NCBI GenBank assembly: GCA_030650265.1
Contig: JAUSEJ010000134.1
Span: 1 to 8,097, forward strand
Direction: 5' to 3'
From: Dehalococcoidia bacterium
GTDB lineage: Bacteria > Chloroflexota > Dehalococcoidia > JACPQF01
Length of the DNA stretch: 8,097 nt
Made by a program: the position numbers and the translations under genes. The first letter of the stretch is position 1; each line of letters starts with the position of its first letter. A model generated the notes under the pieces. The model did no database searches. It had not been told where the DNA came from and worked only from the letters and a program-made list of their open reading frames with translations. Shown in pieces: positions 5,412 to 8,097 of the stretch.

Positions 5412-5813
5412 TGGTATCTGGCGTTTGGCAAGCTACTTGCTGATCGGCTTTGTCGTTATGTCAAGGCTTTTTCGAGCTTGGAGGAGAGGCAATTTTTAGA
5501 CGGGCTATGTCTCTGGAAGACGTTCTTCCTCTCGTCGCCGTTCGCATCAAGACATTCGATTGAAGCGGCTACTCGAACCAGTACATTGGAGACCAGATAC
5601 CTTTGGGATCGCTTTTCTGGCGGCGGCAGTGGCGTCGATGCCATGACCTCGGAGAGGCCGAACCGGCCATCGACGACTCACTACGAGGCCATACACGAGT
5701 TGCGGGACAGAGCTGGACAGCAATTCGACCCCGAAGTCGTCGAGGTCTTCATTACAGCCCTGCGGCAGCCACTTCCGGACAGATTGGGCGCCGGTGACAA
5801 GATCGTCGGCTAG
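5412..5813 (+). pseudogene. Decayed HD-GYP (cyclic-di-GMP phosphodiesterase) domain remnant
   Basis: HD-GYP enzymes hydrolyse c-di-GMP. Pieces of the domain appear in the expected order but in different frames. A weak block at 5415-5495 reads YLAFGKLLADRL, resembling the HDIGK region with HD lost, then SSLEERQ. In another frame (5483-5608) come GEAIFRRAMSLEDVLPLV and FD-stop-SGYS. Here TGA at 5561-5563 sits where the family's DG-x-GY motif needs GGA. IGDQIPLGS follows. After a patch reading FLAAAV in the third frame, the frame from 5634 reads VDAMTSERPNRP and then QQFDPEVVEVF, a typical HD-GYP ending, up to the stop at 5811-5813. The HHE metal motif is gone (RIKT). At least two frame changes, a nonsense codon and a missing 5' half mark it as non-functional. 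Any upstream sensor or receiver part is absent. Confidence 0.75.
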
Positions 5814-5996
5814 CTGCCGATTGACTCCTGCTGCCCGGTGCGAACCTTCTCTTGCTGCGCGGCGGAAGGATCATGGCCGACAAGCCGGGGGAATCCCCAA
5901 ACTCGCGGGCCAATCCGAAGAACAAAGGCCTTGCCATGCCCGCCTTGCCGGGCTCGGCCCCGCTCGCTCGCAGAGAGATGCACCTCATCTTTGTCA
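5814..5996. other. Intergenic stretch with nothing assignable
   Basis: 183 bases between the HD-GYP remnant and the end of the receiver-DUF1003 gene. Short ORFs cross it on both strands but resemble no family. A small GCCCG-loop-CGGGC hairpin near 5938-5953 lacks a T-tract on either side, so I do not call a terminator. Confidence 0.4.
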
Positions 5997-6959
5997 CTAC
6001 TTTCGGCCACGATGTGGGTTGCTTCTGGCGCGCTGTTGAAGCCGCTTGATTTCCGCCAGCACATCTTCGGGCTTGGTCTCCATTTCAAGGTCTGCGTCTG
6101 CAAGGTTGCTATCCTCATCGTTCTTAATGCCGAGCTTGTTTTGAACGGCATGGAGCATTTGCAGTACTCTCGTCAACTCGTGTTCGGTAAGCAAACTGGT
6201 CTGTAGTCCCAAACCGGCGAGATGATCGGCTTCCTTGCTTAAGAGGTTCTGCCTGATGAGCACAAAAGTTGACAGGAAGATCGCCTCCAACGAGACAAAC
6301 ATGGTTAGAAGTCCATAGGGAAATGGGTCGAAAGGAATCATTCCGACGCTTCCAGTGTTAGTAATAATCCAGGCGGAAAACCACACGATATGCGCATAGA
6401 AGAAGATCATACTTCCCGAAAAAGTTGTGATGGCACTGGCGATTCTATCCTGCAGGCCTTGCTGACTGACTGTCTCCATGCGGAGTTGGATGATCTTGCG
6501 AATGTTCCGGTGAATGACATTTGAAAGGGCTGGATTATCTTCCTTGTGCTCTAATGTCTCCTTCAGCAACAAGCGCGCTTCCAACATGTTGTGCACACGC
6601 GTCAACACCTCACACAGCTCAAACGGTTTGCTGACAAAATCCTTGGCGCCGGCTTGCAGGGCGCGCTCCTTGTGGCCGGGTTCGGCGGTGATGACGAGCA
6701 CCGGCAGGTAGTCAAAGGTTTCGATTTCCTTCAGGCCTGCCATCACTTCGAATCCGTCTTTGCCGGGCATCTTTATGTCGAGCAAGATCAGGTCGTAGCG
6801 ATTCTTGCCGTACATCTCGACGACCTTGCCCGGATCGGTTGTGGATGTGAGAGAAAGATAACCAGCACCGTGTAGCATACGCTCAAGCAGAAGGACATTG
6901 ACTGTCTGATCGTCAACGATCAGGATGCTGGCGTTAAGAATATCGGCGGAATCAACCAT
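5997..6959 (-). CDS. Response regulator receiver fused to DUF1003 membrane domain
   Basis: 320 residues. A receiver domain occupies 10-128: acidic pocket Asp16/Asp17 (LIVDDQ), phospho-acceptor Asp61 (LLLDIKMPG), Thr91 (VITA) and Lys111 (SKPF), all intact. A helical linker (about 129-165) follows. Residues about 168-275 match DUF1003 (PF06210): DRIASAITTFSGSM, a first membrane helix to WIITN (about 183-201), the PFDPFPYGLLT loop (209-219), and a second helix SLEAIFLSTFVLIRQN (223-238). The family's long amphipathic helix (AGLGLQTSLLTEHELTRVL) comes next, then an acidic and basic tail. DUF1003 proteins are usually stand-alone with no agreed function, so the output of this regulator is unknown; it would act at the inner membrane face, not on DNA. 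The start has AGGA eight bases upstream. It follows the hybrid kinase gene by 15 bases and is surely co-transcribed, so that kinase is its likely phosphodonor. Confidence 0.92.
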   Translation of the reverse strand: MVDSADILNASILIVDDQTVNVLLLERMLHGAGYLSLTSTTDPGKVVEMYGKNRYDLILLDIKMPGKDGFEVMAGLKEIETFDYLPVLVITAEPGHKERALQAGAKDFVSKPFELCEVLTRVHNMLEARLLLKETLEHKEDNPALSNVIHRNIRKIIQLRMETVSQQGLQDRIASAITTFSGSMIFFYAHIVWFSAWIITNTGSVGMIPFDPFPYGLLTMFVSLEAIFLSTFVLIRQNLLSKEADHLAGLGLQTSLLTEHELTRVLQMLHAVQNKLGIKNDEDSNLADADLEMETKPEDVLAEIKRLQQRARSNPHRGRK

Positions 6960-6974
6960 CGTATTTGTCCTGAC

Positions 6975-8097
6975 TCACTTCCTCTGACCGGCCGTTTGTC
7001 GGGTGAATTCCAACGTCAAATCCAGCGCCTCCATGAACTCATTCACTTTGATAGGCTTCGTAATATAGCGGAAGAATCCTGCCTTGATGCCCTTCTCGAT
7101 GTCACGTGGCATGGCGTTTGCACTAATGGCAATGACGGGGATGTGCGCTGTTGACGGGTCTGAGCGCAGAATCTCCAGGGCTTCAAAGCCATTGATGCCG
7201 GGAAGATTGATATCCATTAGAATCATCTCCGGCTGCGCCGTGCGCGCTAGTTCAATGCCGAGATGCCCGGTCACCGCCGTCAGCAAGCGCATACTGGGGC
7301 GGCGGGCGATGAGTTGCTCGACCAGCTTCAGGTTAGCCGGATTGTCTTCTACATAGAGAAGGATGCGCTGCCGCGTCCCGTTCGGTAATTGCGGTTGGAC
7401 AATCGAGGTGGGTTCGTCTTCGCCGACTACCAGTTGTGGCGCAATATCGGCGATAAGTTCGACCCAGAACACGCTTCCCACCCCCACGGTGCTTGCCGCG
7501 CCGATTTCGCCCCCCATCAGTTCTACCAGTTGCTTTGCTACTACCAGGCCGATGCCCGTGCCTTCTTCACCGCCAGCCTCCTGGCCGAGACGATTGAACG
7601 GCTGGAACAACTGAGCCAGCATTTCCGGCGGTAGTCCCTCACCGGTGTCCTTGACACTGATGCGAATGCGATCCGAGCCACTCGTAGAGCATTCCACGAC
7701 GACCGTTCCCCTGGCCCGGTTGTATTTTATTGCATTGGAAAGCAGGTTGATGAGCACCTGCTTTACCCGGGTCCGATCGGCATGGACGAAGTATGGGAGG
7801 TCGAATGGGGGGAAGGTCATACTTATGCCCCGCTTCTGCGCCTCCGATTCAACCATCGCCTGGCATTCGCGCATGACGTCGGCCACCGACAACGGTTCCG
7901 GCGAGAGCGATAGTTTCCCTGACTCGATTCTTGCCAGATCGAGAATCTCGTTGATCAGTTTCAGCAGATGCCATCCCGCCTGAAGAATCTGGGCTATGCT
8001 TTCTGCCTGGCCGGGCGTTGGCGGCGGAGAATCGGATTCCATCAACTGGGCGAAACCGAGGATGGCGTTGAGAGGGCTGCGTAGCTCATGGCTCATG
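6975..8097 (-). CDS. Hybrid sensor histidine kinase with C-terminal receiver, N-terminal part beyond the window
   Basis: The visible 373 residues begin at the phospho-acceptor helix: MSHELRSPLNAILGFAQLM, with His3 of this fragment as the autophosphorylation site. The HisKA helix pair runs to about 65. The ATPase domain spans about 105-215: N box NLLSNAIKYN (Asn121), G1 DTGEGLP (150-156) and G2 GTGIGL (179-184). A receiver occupies about 243-363: Glu250/Asp251, phospho-acceptor Asp295 (LMDINLPG), the SANA segment and Lys347 (ITKP). All catalytic residues are present. The ATG at 8094-8096 is internal, because kinases of this type always have more sequence before this motif; the sensor region (PAS, GAF or membrane) lies beyond the right edge. 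It is the first gene of an operon with the receiver-DUF1003 gene 15 bases downstream, giving a relay with two receivers. Confidence 0.95.
   Translation of the reverse strand, partial: MSHELRSPLNAILGFAQLMESDSPPPTPGQAESIAQILQAGWHLLKLINEILDLARIESGKLSLSPEPLSVADVMRECQAMVESEAQKRGISMTFPPFDLPYFVHADRTRVKQVLINLLSNAIKYNRARGTVVVECSTSGSDRIRISVKDTGEGLPPEMLAQLFQPFNRLGQEAGGEEGTGIGLVVAKQLVELMGGEIGAASTVGVGSVFWVELIADIAPQLVVGEDEPTSIVQPQLPNGTRQRILLYVEDNPANLKLVEQLIARRPSMRLLTAVTGHLGIELARTAQPEMILMDINLPGINGFEALEILRSDPSTAHIPVIAISANAMPRDIEKGIKAGFFRYITKPIKVNEFMEALDLTLEFTRQTAGQRK

Noticed and set aside
5937..5953. GC hairpin as terminator for the receiver-DUF1003 operon
   Set aside because: Only five stem pairs and no T-tract on the minus strand.
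5852..6049. Plus-strand ORF of 65 codons (MADKPGESPNSRANPK start inside)
   Set aside because: A GGAAGG lies before the internal ATG, but the peptide matches no family and runs into the antisense of the receiver-DUF1003 gene.

Overview
The window most likely comes from an uncultured member of the Chloroflexota (Anaerolineae-like). The main evidence is a lipoprotein with a long PPTATP-type proline/threonine linker, a style very common in that group. A small solenoid-repeat protein and G/C-run heptamer repeats fit the same picture. This placement is inference from protein style; there is no rRNA here. All the intact genes are ordinary chromosomal ones, and no phage, IS or CRISPR structure is visible.

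Left part (1-2679). A minus-strand queA (tRNA queuosine synthesis) runs off the left edge and has a good sigma70-type promoter. Its reading frame carries two in-frame copies of a G/C-run heptamer palindrome, at 503-574 and 1-64. A divergent plus-strand pair follows: a 133-residue protein of unknown function with 15-residue solenoid-like repeats and a C-terminal membrane helix, then rlmN (23S rRNA/tRNA m2A methyltransferase). The homologous rlmN reading frame starts well upstream of its first ATG. The only well-placed start, behind an ideal Shine-Dalgarno sequence, is an ATA codon at 1600.

Centre (2662-5410). A minus-strand Mrp/ApbC Fe-S carrier ATPase overlaps the end of rlmN tail to tail by 18 bases. 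Beyond its promoter lie five copies of a 9-bp tandem repeat and a strong terminator hairpin. The terminator serves a 395-residue minus-strand lipoprotein made of a signal peptide, a Pro/Thr stalk and two duplicated about 110-residue domains.

Right part (5412-8097). A decayed plus-strand HD-GYP (c-di-GMP phosphodiesterase) remnant is followed by a minus-strand two-component operon. The operon is a hybrid histidine kinase with a C-terminal receiver (running off the right edge), then after 15 bases an unusual receiver fused to a DUF1003 two-helix membrane domain.

The genes form functional clusters rather than one pathway: translation-apparatus modification (queA, rlmN), Fe-S supply (mrp, plausibly useful to radical-SAM RlmN), a surface lipoprotein, and a signalling operon. 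The best candidates for new biology are the coding palindromic heptamer element in queA, the ATA start of rlmN and the receiver-DUF1003 fusion.
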